Origin: Paraphoma chrysanthemicola
Taxonomy: Eukaryota > Ascomycota > Dothideomycetes > Pleosporales > Phaeosphaeriaceae
Direction of reading: 5' to 3'
DNA length: 64,000 nucleotides
Assembly (NCBI GenBank): GCA_020744225.1
Contig: JAGMWG010000009.1
Coordinates: forward strand, 186,001-250,000
Positions within the stretch are counted from its first letter, which is position 1. Each line of letters begins with the position of its first letter. This document shows positions 49,125-60,852 of the stretch, piece after piece. The position numbers and the translations under genes are program-made. A model generated the notes under the pieces. The model had not been told where the DNA came from. It searched no databases and was given only the letters and a program-made list of their open reading frames with translations.

Positions 49125-51061
49125 CTAAGCCCAATCTGTTCTCTTTTTGATCAGATCTGCTGCCTTTTCTGCAACTGCATAAACCGTCGTGCATATATGC
49201 GTGGCCGGTAGAAACGGGATGACACTAGCATCCACGACACTCAGTCCTTTGACACCGTAGACCTTAAGCTCAGGGTCCACCACACCACCATGTTCCTCCG
49301 GCATCATCGACGCAGTCCCGGCTTCATGCGCAAATGTCGGTGTGAAGGATCCGCGTAAGAATGAAGCAATCGCTGTGTCGCTGGTGACATTCATCCCTGG
49401 AGAAATCTCCACAGCACCGAGCGACGCAAACGCATTGAGACTGTTGAACTTTCGGGCAAAACTGACCAGCGAGACGGCGACTTGGACATCAAGAGGGTTG
49501 GAGAAGGTACGGTAGTCCACTACGGGATCGGCTGACGGGTCGGTGGTGTTGATGTTGATGGTACCGCGACTCAATGGCCTCTCGAGCACACCGAATCCAA
49601 GCGGACCGCCACCGAATGGGAATTCGAATGCTGCGCTGTCGTCGCGAGCGAAGAGTTCTGCGGTTAGCTTCTGCTGGGCTTTGTAGCCTGCGATGAGAGT
49701 GGACTCGTAGGTTGCGGGAAGGTACGGTATTGCGTCTTGGGCGGTGACTGCATCGACGAGCCCTTTCCACTTTTCTGCCGCAACGACCTTGAGTGGCAGG
49801 AAGGCTGCTTGATTGCCTCGAGCGGGTGTCAATGGACCAGTACGGAACTCATCGTATTCCTTCTTTGCCTCTGCGAAGAAAGTGGCATTCGAGACGACAT
49901 CGCCCTGTGCTGGCTTCGGAACATTCTTCGTCCAAGTCCACAATCCGCCACCAATGGGGTGGTCCTGGAAATTCGCTCCAACACCAGGTAAATCCTTCTT
50001 GACCTCGATTTCAGCTTTGTCGAGCACGCTCTTGGGTCCAATTCCCGAGCGCTGTAACAACCACGGCGTCCACACCGCGCCAGCAGCGATAATCACTTCT
50101 TTCTTCGCGCTCACGACAAACGTCTTACTGCCATCTCCACGCTTGACACCCTTCACGCCGGTCGCCTCCAAACCCGTCCAGTTCCCAGTCTTCCACAATA
50201 CCTCAGTCACCTGCCACCCCGTGACGAGATGATAATTCGAACGATTCGCCACACGCTCATAATGCGCCGTGCGCGCATAGCTCCTAGTCCTACTCACCGG
50301 ATCCAACGCACTCGGCGCCTGAATTGCCCCAATCGCTTCTCCCGCAGCTCCTTCCTTTGGTTTCTTGATACCCAATTCCTTCCACGCAGCCCACACATAC
50401 TCCTGGCCTGGGAATTGGTACGGCGGGAAACTAACCTGCACAGGCCCAGCACCACCATACGCGGCATCCGTATCCCACGTGTAATTATACTTCTCCGCAA
50501 CGGCAGGCGTGGGCGGTGTAAATGTTACGGATTTCTTAAAGTAGGGTAACAAAGAGGCAAAGTCCCAGCCTGGGTTTCCGAGCGCTTCCCACGCATCGTA
50601 ATCAGATGCTGATCCACGGTCGAAAAACATGCCATTCACGGCGCTCCCGCCACCGACGAGTGCGCCGACGGAAACGCGGCCGGTTGCGTTGTTGAGGCCG
50701 GGGATGGGGAGGGAGGTGAGATTGTAGAAGCGGTCGGGGTGATTGATTAGTGTGTCTGCGGGGAAGAGGATGGATGGGTCTGGGTGGAGGGGGCCGTATT
50801 CGATTACGAGGACGGAGTCTGTTTAGTGTCTTAGAGCGATGTTTAAGGAGGATAGAGAGGGATATGGGAAAGCGGTGATTCGGAATGGTACGCACGTTTC
50901 CCGCTTTCTGTTAATCGATCTGCGACTGTGAGACCGGATGTGCCTCCTCCTACAATGACATAGTCATACGTCCCATTGAGCAGCTCATCGTTCCAAGCAT
51001 GCACATGTACCGCAGACAAAAGGCCGACCAACAACGCTTTCCACATCGATTTCATAGCCAT
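49125..51061 (-). CDS. Secreted GMC (glucose-methanol-choline) oxidoreductase
   Basis: Two exons, 50896-51061 and 49125-50818, with a 77-bp intron, give 619 residues. The N terminus (MKSMWKALLVGLLSAVHVHA) is a signal peptide. The FAD Rossmann motif follows as YVIVGGGTSGLTVADRL, then VLVIEYG, and the GMC signature GGGSAVNGMFFDRGSASDYD. The second GMC signature GAVWTPWLLQRSGIGPK is present, and the C-terminal catalytic region has FAHEAGTASMMPEEHGG and DASVIPFLPATH, giving the usual His pair. Several N-x-S/T sequons (for example NLTS, NATG) suit secretion. Members oxidise alcohols or sugars with O2 or quinones. The start chosen is the first of three clustered ATGs. Neighbours are the OYE gene and, convergent, BDP1's 3' end upstream of its promoter. 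Confidence 0.93.
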
Positions 51062-51712
51062 AACGAGAGTATGCAGTAGCACTACTTCGCAAAGACAACA
51101 GCATAGCCATAGAACCTTAGATCTTATACATTGCACAACCTTTCATCGTGTTTCCCCTGCATATACGACATACCATCCCAGACAGGATATATTGCCTCCT
51201 CATGCATACAGCCGCGGTGTATACCCGCTCAAGACGGGCTGTACCACGTCGCTAGGATGTTATGTATTAGGCCCCACATGCAACATCTGGCTGTGTAACC
51301 TGCTTGTTTAAACATCTACGCCCGGCTAGATATTGATCTGCACGTAAGATCAGGCATGAAGATTGCTTGCAGGGCGATCTCGCGTGGAAAGAGAGCTCGA
51401 TTTGCCGGGCGTGTTGTCTTCAGGATGCGAATGGTATGTATTGGGAATGATGCGATATTGGAACCATGGCTTGATGGTGGTTGGCTGGTAAGCTCGACAT
51501 TCCAAGATTGCGACTGTTCTCCTGATACATGGAGACAGCGTAACAGAAAATCCATGGCAAATATGCTGTGGTGAGTAGTTGAGCACTAGGACGATGAATG
51601 CTGTTGAGATAGAATTGTTTCGACTTGCTGCTAAGCTAATCTATGGGAGTATGTCCCATGGGGTATCATATTCATCAATCGTGTCTTGTCGCGCTCTAGG
51701 CCGTGTCGCAAT
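51062..51712. promoter_or_regulatory. Upstream region of the GMC gene, 3' flank of BDP1
   Basis: About 0.65 kb. It holds the promoter of the GMC oxidoreductase and the 3' end of BDP1, both on the minus strand. No gene is seen. Confidence 0.4.
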
Positions 51713-54069
51713 TCACTCCTGTCCCCAGGTGTGATCGTCGTCTATGTTCCCCACAATTTCGACGCCTGGTTCGTCCTGGAAAGTGACTTGCTTTTGCTTG
51801 CCCTTGTTCTTTCGCTTGCCCTTCCCGTTCTCCTTGTTACTCGCTTCGTTTCCTTCGGCTTCATCATCAAGCAGGCCCGCTTCCCTCTGTTGCCGCTTGC
51901 GCTCCAGCGTCTCAGCCGTTGCCGCAGCGATCTTCTCACGCATTTCAGCTTCATACGCATCCATCTCAAGCTTGATCGTGTCGACCTTTTCTAATTGCTC
52001 TTCTTCCATTTGGGAGGTCGCCATGAAGGAATCCCAATTTCCCACAATCTCACTCCGCCCATGAAGGCACTCTCGTACTGTGTCCGGGTTCTCGCGTTCT
52101 TCGCGCGTGAACTTGAGCTTGATAGAGCGTCGTGTTGAGCCAGGGAACATGTGCGAGATCATCTGAAAATCGGTGCCGAAGTTTCTGAGGCCTTGGTAGA
52201 AAAGCTGGGTGTCATCCGCGGTCCACTTCTTCCCCTGGCCTGGGAGGAGGAACTCATTCGGAAAACGTCTGTTCTTCTTCAAGAAACTGCGCGAAGTGAT
52301 GCGGGATGTGAGGTCTCGTTCTTCCACCACTTCGTAATTCTGCATCTCGCGATCAGCATCTCCTTCCCGGTCGACAAATGTACTCGTAGGGATAATGTGG
52401 ATCTGGCCGTCAATGAGCCGATATTGGGGGCCTTGTTCAATAATGGGCTCGGCGGTTTCGAGAAGTTTATCAGCCTCTTTCTGCAATTGTTTGGTCTGGA
52501 TCGGCCGGGTATCCTCCTCTCGCTGGCGCTGTCGGACAGCCACCCAGTCGATTTCACGCATTGCCTTTTCACGATCCGACAGCCTGCCCACGCGAATGTT
52601 GCGAGATGCGAGGCTATCCATGAAGGTCTCCTCGGGATTTATTTCGTGGTCCTCAGCATCGGAGGGTGTCGCTTCCCTGGGCGGCCGACCTTTCCGTTTT
52701 GGTTGTTCGCCATTTTGCTCACCATCGCCTTCGACAGCAGTCTTCTTCTTGCGCCTGGGCTGGCGCGGCTTCCGAGGCACAACAAGTTCTCCAGCTTCCT
52801 CTACTCCATCCTCCACATCCTCCCCGGCGGCGGTTGCACTATCCTTGTCCTTTGCTTTTCGGGGTCTCCGCGTCCTTTTGGCAGTGGCAGGCGGCTCAAC
52901 ACCGCCCTCGACATTCGTTGCATCTGCCTTTCGCTTGCCTCGGGGTTTTGCATTGGGTCGTTTTTGCGTCGACTGATCCTCTTCCCCAACAGCGTCATTT
53001 TGTTGATTGTTTCCTTGATCATCTGCTACGGGTCCAGTCTTCTTCTTGCCTCGTGGTCGGGGTGGCTGGCGTTTCTTCTTTGCAGGCGCAGGCGCAATGT
53101 CCTCCGTCTCTCCGGCGTCGATAGTTTGCTCCACTTCCTCTTCGGCTTCGTCTGGGTGTCGGTTTACAGCAACCCACGGCATCACTCTCCTCTTCCGTGC
53201 CCGTGGCTCTGCAGGTGTTTCATTCGAGGCTACTTGTGCTGCCGCCGAATCTGCGCCTCGTGTGCTGTCGTGACCTTCGTCATCCTGTTCTAGAGCATCG
53301 GCTGCCGGCAATGCCTGCTGCGCTTCTGTTGAGGTCTGCACTTCGATTTCAACTGATTGTGCCGTCGCTTCGGACTCGATCTGTATCGGCTCCACTGCCT
53401 CTGTGTGCAACTCGCCGTTGCTAGCCTCTGACGGAAGGTCATTGACTGCGTTGTTTGTCTGCGCTGGAAAGGCTATGCGCCGCCTCTTTGCTGCGCGTCC
53501 TGTATCGGCCTCATTCGCGGTATGGTGTGCAAGTGGAACCTGTGGAGCTTCTTCAACGTGTGCCTCTACTTGGGGTAGTGCCTCTGTATTCGTGACGGCG
53601 GTAGAAGGAGTCGCCAGTGCAACGGTGGGGCTTGACTCTTCAACGATGACTGCCGGCTCGTTGCTGGCCGCGCCCGCTGGTGTTGGGATTGCATTTTGCG
53701 TGGTATGGTCTTGGGTCGCTGCGGGGGTGGGTAATTGCGCAGCAGTCGCGGGCTCACTGGCCGCGGTTGTTGAGGCAGGCTCGACCTGTTCGCTTTGCGC
53801 TTCGACGCTGGGTGCCGTGGGCTCAGATGCAGTGGGCTTGGAAGCGACAACTGCTGCTGGGACGGGGGCAGCACCTGGTCGTCGTCGGGCAGCTTTGGGC
53901 GCAAACTTCTTGCCCGTCGTATTCTCTAATCGTGATTCAGCGACGTCAGTGCATGCACCAGAAGCGACCCACTGTTAATGAAGGAACTGAACGTCGCAGC
54001 GGGCTTCGGGGCCTGCGTCTTGTCACTGCCTGCAGTCGGCGGCTGTGCGGCGCCTTCTTCGGCAGACAT
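51713..54069 (-). CDS. BDP1: TFIIIB subunit B'' (Bdp1)
   Basis: Two exons, 53973-54069 and 51713-53925, with a 51-bp intron, give 769 residues. The N terminus contains the conserved Bdp1 element SSFINKNTTGKKFAPKA, created exactly by the splice, then a long low-complexity region rich in Ala, Pro, Glu and basic RKKK-type patches. The SANT/Myb domain is at about residues 600-660: GKKWTADDTQLFYQGLRNFG, TDFQMISHMFPGSTRRSIKL, KFTREERENPD. Bdp1 joins TBP and Brf1 in TFIIIB to recruit RNA polymerase III to tRNA and 5S genes. A coiled/charged C-terminal tail (EKVDTIKLEMDAYEAEMREK) follows. The start codon faces BRE1 394 bp away, a divergent pair. Confidence 0.95.
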
Positions 54070-54463
54070 GGTGGTGGACGACGTGCTCGCAGCAAGACTT
54101 CGTTCTGCTCAGTAGTTTCATTGGGTCTTTGGGTGGAGACAATCGACGCCGGGCTTGAGCGTTTGACATTCATGGGCCATGCATTGCGCTAGTGCCTTGG
54201 CGGGGCACGGCCTTTCTGGATTCTTCAGTCGCGATCGAGGACAGTTGCCGTCTCCTCCTCACCCACGCCCTCACACGACCACCTCCCCACCCGGCCTCTC
54301 ACACTCTCTCGCCATCTCAATACCTTCATTTCGCTCCTCCCCTCCCATTTATGACGTGACGCGGTGCGCTTATCGCCAGTGCCCCCTCACGAAGACGTCG
54401 CCTGCTCGCCCGATGAGGCTCGAGGCCAGAACCGTCGCAGCTCCATCGCTTGACGCTGTCAAG
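54070..54463. promoter_or_regulatory. Divergent promoter BDP1/BRE1
   Basis: A 394-bp spacer between two divergent start codons. It is CT-rich toward BRE1 (54240-54350). An upstream in-frame ATG for BRE1 lies at 54413 but has a weaker context. Confidence 0.5.
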
Positions 54464-56721
54464 ATGGAGGACCGAAAGCGGCCCATTGCCGACGACTCTG
54501 CTCCTCCTGCAAAGAGGCAAGCTTTGACCGTCAACGGTGCCCGCTCGCATCCAGACGCTGACTTGCCTTGGAAAGATGACATCGAGGTTCGCCCCCCGAT
54601 CACCACCGCCCGCATTGCCCGCACACCGCGAACACACCGGCTAATACGCGAGATTGAGTAGGCTTTTCAGAAGGATGCCATCATGCGTCAGATGCGCGAG
54701 TACAAGCGGGAGAAGAACACCGTCGAGGTCCAGCTGAACGAGCTCGAGAGCCGCTCCAAATACCACGACGACCATTTGCGGACCCTCGATGTGTGGTTTG
54801 ATCAGGTCAGTGCGAGATGCATCGTTGCCGGACGTACGCTGATGGTGCCTAGTTGATCGACGAGATCAGGCTGCTGAGTGGAGAAAAGCTTGAAGGGTCA
54901 TCAGGTGACTCCAACACCAACGCCTCGGTACCTGATGCGCTTTTGTTCGCCGACAACGACACGTTTAAGAAACACATTTCCAAGCGCAAAGACAAGATAA
55001 TATCGTCGCTATCTGGTCTTTTTGCAAAGTATCCGCCAAGTAGTCCAGATGTCGCAGATTTACAGCAACAATTGTCCAAGCTATTGGCTGCCGAGAAAGA
55101 ACACATTGTGCAACTTCAACGAGTATCAACCGAAAAGGAGCAACTTTCTGATCGTTTGGATACTGCGACCCATCGTTACCTTGTCGCTGAGAAGAAGATT
55201 GATCGCATCAAGAGCCAGCAGGTTCAAAAACTCGAACAGCAGGCTGTGGCAAGCAGCACAGTAAAGGAGGAAGCACCGGCCGCGACGAACGGAGTCGAAT
55301 CTGCAAACGGCAAGGCCGCATCACCTGGCCCTATTAGTGAAGAGCTGGAAACTGCGCGAAACCAAGCTGTAGCCGACGCAGCTAAGAGAAAGGCACAGCT
55401 CGAAGAGGTTGAGCAAGAAAACACCAAGCTCACTCAAGAGGTCACCTCTCTGAAAGTCAAATTCAGTCTTCTCTCGGATGATGACTATGCCAAGACAGAT
55501 TTGTTCAAAGCATTGAAATCACAACACGAAGATGTCATCAAGCGAATTAACAATCTTGAAGCGACCAACATTCAGTTGCGCGAGGAGGCGCAGAAATACC
55601 AAGCGGAGCGAACCTCATACCGAATCAAGATCGATGACGAAGCGCGGTCCTCGTTGGCGGAGTCTGAAAGTGCTGTTTCGCAGGCTGAAGCCAACCTGTC
55701 TCGTATTCGAGCTGCTCGGGATGAGCTTTTGGCCAAGAACAACATCCTGGAAAGCAGCCGCAAGAATTCTGATGCGTCGGTAGAGCAGTCGAAAGAGCTC
55801 GTTAGCGCATGTGAGAGCCGTATTGCTGCTTTGGAATCGGAATGCGAAAGGCTGCGTCTGCAAATTGCCGAGCAAAATGCAAATGAAGACCGGGAGACGC
55901 CAGCGACTGACGACCTCACTCCAGAGCAGATGCGGAAGAAGGTTGCAAACCTCGAAAATCAGCTCAAACTCCTCAGTGGCGAGTTACCCTCGATGGAGGC
56001 AGCATGGAAGAAGGCGCAAAGCATTGCAAATAAGAAGATATTGGATGTCGCTGCGACAGAGGAGACAATTGCGAGAGTGCACGCGGACAAGGCCAAGGCG
56101 GATCAAAAGTACTTTGCGGCAATGAAGACCAAGGGCGAGCTTGAGCAGCAGGTTCGAGCGCTCCGTCTACAGGCGACCAAATCAACCGAGGTGGTTTCGC
56201 AGCTCAAAGATGCGGATGCGCTCAGCCGGTCACTGGTGGAAAAGTTGGAGAAGCAGACCGCTGAGATGCGATCCCAGATGGACGACTTATCCATACAACA
56301 CCGACAATTGCAACAGAAAGTCAGCGAGAACGCCATCACTTCGGAAGGCCACGTCAGCCAGATAGCCGAACTCAAGAAGATTGTTGAAGCGAAAGACACG
56401 ACCTGTCTTGCAGCGAAGCATGCTCAGCGGGAGTCGGAAGCGGAGCGAGATAAGCTTTCTGCACAAGTTTCAGGCCTCGAGAAGCAGATTCAGATCTATA
56501 AAAAGAAGAGCACCGCCAACCAGGGCTCAGAGGTGGCCGTGATGGAAGCGATGCTTCAGTGCGGGATCTGCAAGAGCCACATCAAGAACACGGTCATCAA
56601 AACCTGTGGTCATATTTTCTGCGACGGTTGTGTGCAAGACCGCCTCACCAACCGTGCGAGGAAGTGTCCAAACTGTGGAAAAGCTTTTGGCAGCAACGAT
56701 ACCATGCGCGTCCATCTCTGA
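54464..56721 (+). CDS. BRE1: E3 ubiquitin ligase Bre1 (histone H2B)
   Basis: Three exons, 54464-54586, 54662-54805 and 54853-56721, give 711 residues. Start MEDRKRPIADDSAPPAKRQ is the family N terminus. DLPWKDDIE joins AFQKDAIMRQMREYKREK across intron 1, and the Rad6-binding/coiled-coil region continues through most of the protein with heptad-rich Glu/Lys/Gln segments. The C-terminal C3HC4 RING (about residues 659-698) reads CGICKSHI, KTCGHIFCDGCVQDR and RKCPNCGKAFG. Bre1 with Rad6 monoubiquitinates H2B, a mark needed for H3K4/K79 methylation and elongation. All RING ligands are present. The divergent partner is BDP1. Confidence 0.96.
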
Positions 56722-57303
56722 GGACCTCGACTTCTCCACACCCGCGGGACTTTCGAACCGAAAACCAACACCACACCGACATGTACAATACTACCAACTT
56801 TTCCTTTTTGTCACCTTTTTGATCAGCGAGCGACTACACACGGGACGGTACGGAAACGGTGTTAATGGCGTCTAGTATGCGGCCGGGTCACTTGTTGGAC
56901 GACCTCATCCGGTGGCGCACGGCGTAGGACGCGAGCTTCTTTTTGTACGATCAAGATTTCAGTTGTAGGGATTCGGGACATGTCTGGGCTTTTTCCGACA
57001 TGTGTTGCACTTGTTTTACTAGATTCGGATCTCGATCCCGGACTTTGTTGGGTCTTTCTCTCGTAGTTGTCCACTGGAAGAGTGGATTTGTGGCTGGGGG
57101 AGTATGCGAATGCGAATAAGTTCAGAAGAGGTCGATGGTGTTTGTGTGATGTGCAGCTGTGTGGTTGGAATGAATGGAACGTGCGTTTCATTTCATTGCT
57201 TTGCCAAAACAATAGGGTATCAAGCTATCTACCGAACAATCACAGGGTCACGTCTATTCTGTTTCTCCAAGCATCGTCATGCTTGTCCAATTCCGCCACC
57301 GTC
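56722..57303. other. Intergenic between convergent BRE1 and acyltransferase
   Basis: About 0.58 kb of 3' flanking DNA. No gene is supported. Confidence 0.5.
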
Positions 57304-58715
57304 TCAACGAACCCTCAACACCTTGAGCACAATAGTCAACATCTTCATCACCACATTAACTACCAACACCAATGCCGTAACTGGGATAAACACTTGCACC
57401 CACTCTCCCCACTTCACCGGCCTCACCTCCGTCTCGACCCACCCAGCCCCCTTGATTGGCTTCCCACCATTAACATTCGGAGTCACGCCCTCATCTGCGG
57501 GAAATCGGTTGTTCTCCACAAAGTACTGGAGTAAGTCGTCCTTTTCGCGCCACCGCGCCAAGACCCAATCACTAAAGACTTTCTCGTCGTCCAACGGGAT
57601 AGAGGAGATGGGAAAGCGGCGCCAGTGCATGTTTACAGATTTCGGTGGTCGGCCTTCGAAATATGTGCCGCGGAGGGTGAAGAGGTCTTGGCCGTATTGT
57701 CCAACTCTGCGAGACGATGTTAGCGCTAGGGGTATATGGAATAAACTGGCACGGGTACTTAGGGGAAGCATACGGGACGCCTTCATATGCAAGTGTACAA
57801 TCGTACACGAATTCCACTGTGCCCTTGAGTTCCTGCAGACAGAATGACAAGCCTGTGCTTCGTGGTAATAGTGCGTGGCGTAAGTCAGGCATGTCATTCT
57901 TGTCGGCCCATTTCTTGCTCGCGATGCGGCCGTTGTTGCTGAGATTGGTGCCTTCGGGGAAAAGCAGCAACCACATGGGATCGAGGCCCTTGCTGCCGCT
58001 CAACGGGCCGCTGTGGCTGGTGGATAGCTTCCTGAGCCTATGTTGGAAGCGCTCTTTGTCTGTGGCCCATTTGCGCGACAGGAAGATGAAGCCGTAGAAC
58101 ATCATGCCCGTGCCGAGGATGGGGATGTATTTGATGGATTCTTTGAGGATGATGTAGAGGTGGCCGTGCATTTGGGACGTGTATGCGATCCACCAGAGAT
58201 AAATCCAGTCGGTGTAGATTTGGTGGTTGGAAATCAGGACCATGCGTTCGGGGAAGTCGCACTCTAGTCGCCCATCCTCTGTCTTCTTCAACTGTCCTCG
58301 CACACTCTCGTCCCCGCTTACTCGGACTGTGACGGGCGCCCACCAGTATGTCATGGTCGCGCTGACGATGCCAAAGTGCTGCTTCGTCATGGCCATCCAT
58401 GCGTAGAACAGGTCTTTGCTGTAGAACCAGAGCGGTGCGCCGATGAACTGGGTGACGGCGATACTGAAGAAGGGCATTAGCGTCCTGTGATTTGCACTGT
58501 TAGTGACGTGGTTATACGAACGCTAAGCAGCTGCCGTTGAAGTACACGGCAAAGAGAAACATGCGCAGAGCTTGCTGCCATGGTCCATGTTTGACATTGC
58601 CGGATGGGTGTGGTACAGGCTCGCTGGGGAGCTTGGGCTTCTCAGGCGTGGCTATGGTGTCGCTGATGGGTACGGAAGTAGGCGGCTGCCGCTGCCTGAG
58701 GGAGTCGGTCGTCAT
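57304..58715 (-). CDS. Lysophospholipid acyltransferase (AGPAT/LCLAT, Cst26-like)
   Basis: Three exons, 58522-58715, 57759-58484 (plus-strand coordinates) and 57304-57706, give 440 residues. The PlsC-type acyltransferase motifs are clear: block I NHQIYTDW (H-x4-D), the second block around GFIFLSRKWATDKER, and block III LLFPEGTNLS. Hydrophobic segments at the N terminus (RMFLFAVYFNG, SIAVTQFIGAPLWF) and the C terminus (VFIPVTALVLVVNVVMK) anchor it in the ER. The family includes yeast Cst26/Psi1, which puts stearate on phosphatidylinositol, and animal LCLAT1/AGPAT5. A second in-frame ATG lies upstream at 58730 with weaker context. It is divergent from the NAD kinase. The exact lysolipid is inference. 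Confidence 0.92.
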
Positions 58716-59377
58716 GGTCGAGGTAATCATAGAACAAGTGCGCGGAGGGATATACGCAGGAAAAAAGGTTCAAGGTGTCGAACAGGCGTGCGCGTGCCCG
58801 CAGTAATATGTGGTAGCTATGCTCAGGTGGACGAATGAGCTAGGGTGGAGGTGTGCGGCGCGCCGTGGGGTAGCTGGGCGAGATGGTCATGGAGCGCCAA
58901 AGAGAGTTGGTGCCTGGCGGAGGCTTATAGAGGGCAGATAAGAAGAGTCAGGCCACGATACGGCGCCCATGGCTATGGAGGCGTGGTCACGGTGCAGGAA
59001 CGAGCTGATGCCGATCCGCAGCCTTCCACGAGCTGTCGGTGAACATGACACAATGCGCCCGGAACGGACGAATGCCATGACCCCGCAGCAAGCAAGGGTC
59101 CGCTCAGTGCGAGAGAGCTCGGACCTGCGTCTCGCAACTTTTGACGCTTTTGACATGTTTGAGCTCCAGCATGTGAAGATGGAGATAGAAAACACAGTGC
59201 GGACTATCTCCGCAGTGTAGCATTCACTCGACGCCGCGCGCCCGCAACAGGAGCCACGCATCATCGTCAGTCAACGTGTCATAGCTTGATCATATGGCGG
59301 GCAGTCACCGAGCCGAGCGTCGCGCAAATCACATCTCAAACATTAGACGATAGCCACGGTCGCATACCGACGCGACC
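58716..59377. promoter_or_regulatory. Divergent promoter, acyltransferase/NAD kinase
   Basis: A 0.66-kb spacer between divergent genes. No element was assigned and no gene is supported. Confidence 0.45.
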
Positions 59378-60703
59378 ATGAAGCTCGTCCAGCACCGCAT
59401 ACTGCCATGGCGGGTCTTTGCCCGGCCGTCTCAGATTCGAAGCTTTTCCTCCACCTCCGCGAACCTCGAGATTAAGCACATTCGCGAGCTGCCATCCCGT
59501 CTGCGTCCTGCATACATCCCAAGCCCGACCAATACCCTTCTGAGCCTGCAATGGCCTTCACCGCCGCGCAACATACTCGTCACCAAGAAGAAGCGCACGC
59601 CAAACATCACCGAGTCCGTCATCCAGTTCACAAACCACATACGCTCGACGTACCCCTCCATCAACATCATCTTCGAGCCCGAGTCTGCCTCTGAGCTCCA
59701 CGAACAGCTTCCCTTTCCGGTGTATAGCTACGATAAAGTAGGAGGATTTGGCACGTCGCAGCTCCTGTCGGATAAAACCGACCTGGTCTGCACATTGGGC
59801 GGGGATGGTACTTTACTCCGGGCAAGCAGTCTTTTCAGCCATGCAGAGAGCGTACCACCCGTGCTCAGCTTCGCCATGGGCACGATTGGCTTCCTTGGAG
59901 AATGGAAATTCAAAGAGTACAAGCGCGCCTTTCGAGAGGTCTACATGAGCGGCGCGCCAGACACATACTCGACACTGTCCGACTCGCTCGGCGCTCCCCC
60001 TCCACTCCCGCGCACATCGCCCGAAGACCCTCTCGACCGGCCGCTCTCATATGCAGACATACGCGGCAAGGCAATGGGCAGCAACCGCACTGCACGCATT
60101 CTGTTGAGGAACAGACTCAAAGTCGGCGTCTTTGCACCCGACGGCTCGCGCATCAGCGTCTCCGAAGGCGACGGCGATACCTACGCGCTGAACGAAGTAA
60201 CTCTACACCGCGGCTCCAGCCCACATCTCAAAATCATAGACGTGTACATCAATAACCGGTTCCTGACCGAAGCCGTCGCCGACGGAATGATCATCTCCTC
60301 TCCCACCGGCTCAACCGCATACTCCCTTTCTTCAGGCGGCAGCATCGTCCACCCGCTTGTCCCCTCCTTGCTCCTTACGCCAATATGCCCCCGTTCGCTT
60401 TCGTTCCGCCCGCTGGTCCTACCCGCCGAAACACCCATCACACTGCGTCTAGGCGACAAGAACCGTGGGCGAGAGGTCGAAGTCAGCATTGACGGCCGAA
60501 CCATCACAGAAGGCATGGGCGCGGGCATGGAAGTCCGTGTCGCGGGCGAGGAAGTTAAAAAGGAGAGTGGTGAGTGGGACGGGGGTGTGCCGAGTATTGT
60601 GCGCGGGACTGCGGGGCAGGAGGATATGGCTGAGGACCATTGGGTGGGTGGGCTGAATGCGCTGTTGAAGTTTAATTATCCGTTCGGAGATCAGGATCCA
60701 TGA
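59378..60703 (+). CDS. POS5: Mitochondrial NAD(H) kinase, Pos5-like
   Basis: A single exon of 441 residues. The N terminus (MKLVQHRILPWRVFARPSQIRSFSSTS region) is Arg/Ser-rich without acids, a mitochondrial presequence. The kinase domain has the diagnostic GGDGTLLRAS (residues 141-150), SFAMGTIGFLG, ALNEVTLHRG and the second signature SPTGSTAYSLSSGGSIVHP. It phosphorylates NAD+ or NADH with ATP; Pos5 is the matrix NADH kinase supplying mitochondrial NADPH. The cytosolic Utr1/Yef1 type would lack such a presequence. A poorly conserved linker rich in Pro and Gly (SLGAPPPLPRTSPEDP) is inserted near residue 205. The stop lies only 149 bp from that of convergent RIT1. Confidence 0.93.
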   Translation: MKLVQHRILPWRVFARPSQIRSFSSTSANLEIKHIRELPSRLRPAYIPSPTNTLLSLQWPSPPRNILVTKKKRTPNITESVIQFTNHIRSTYPSINIIFEPESASELHEQLPFPVYSYDKVGGFGTSQLLSDKTDLVCTLGGDGTLLRASSLFSHAESVPPVLSFAMGTIGFLGEWKFKEYKRAFREVYMSGAPDTYSTLSDSLGAPPPLPRTSPEDPLDRPLSYADIRGKAMGSNRTARILLRNRLKVGVFAPDGSRISVSEGDGDTYALNEVTLHRGSSPHLKIIDVYINNRFLTEAVADGMIISSPTGSTAYSLSSGGSIVHPLVPSLLLTPICPRSLSFRPLVLPAETPITLRLGDKNRGREVEVSIDGRTITEGMGAGMEVRVAGEEVKKESGEWDGGVPSIVRGTAGQEDMAEDHWVGGLNALLKFNYPFGDQDP

Positions 60704-60806
60704 AAATGAGCATATGAGATCATGAAAGCATGACATAGCATTGGCCAAGGCATGTTCAAACGAAATTGAAGCGAAAATACCCAACTCACTCTACTGCAAA
60801 AAAAAG

Positions 60807-60830
60807 CATATCATATCATATCATATATAT
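60807..60830. repeat. CATAT short tandem repeat
   Basis: Four copies of CATAT (60807-60826) followed by ATAT, in the 149-bp gap between the convergent NAD kinase and RIT1 stop codons. Such AT-rich sequence could serve 3'-end formation for both genes. Confidence 0.7.
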
Positions 60831-60852
60831 ACTCCCCTCTCCATCTAAAAAC

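Noticed and set aside
52151..53293. 380-codon open frame on the plus strand
   Set aside because: It is antisense to BDP1, whose low-complexity Ala/Glu/Lys codons leave the opposite strand open. No domain in the antisense protein.
54413..54463. Upstream ATG giving BRE1 17 extra residues
   Set aside because: Family members begin with MEDRKRP, and the 54464 ATG has the better context (AAG before ATG).
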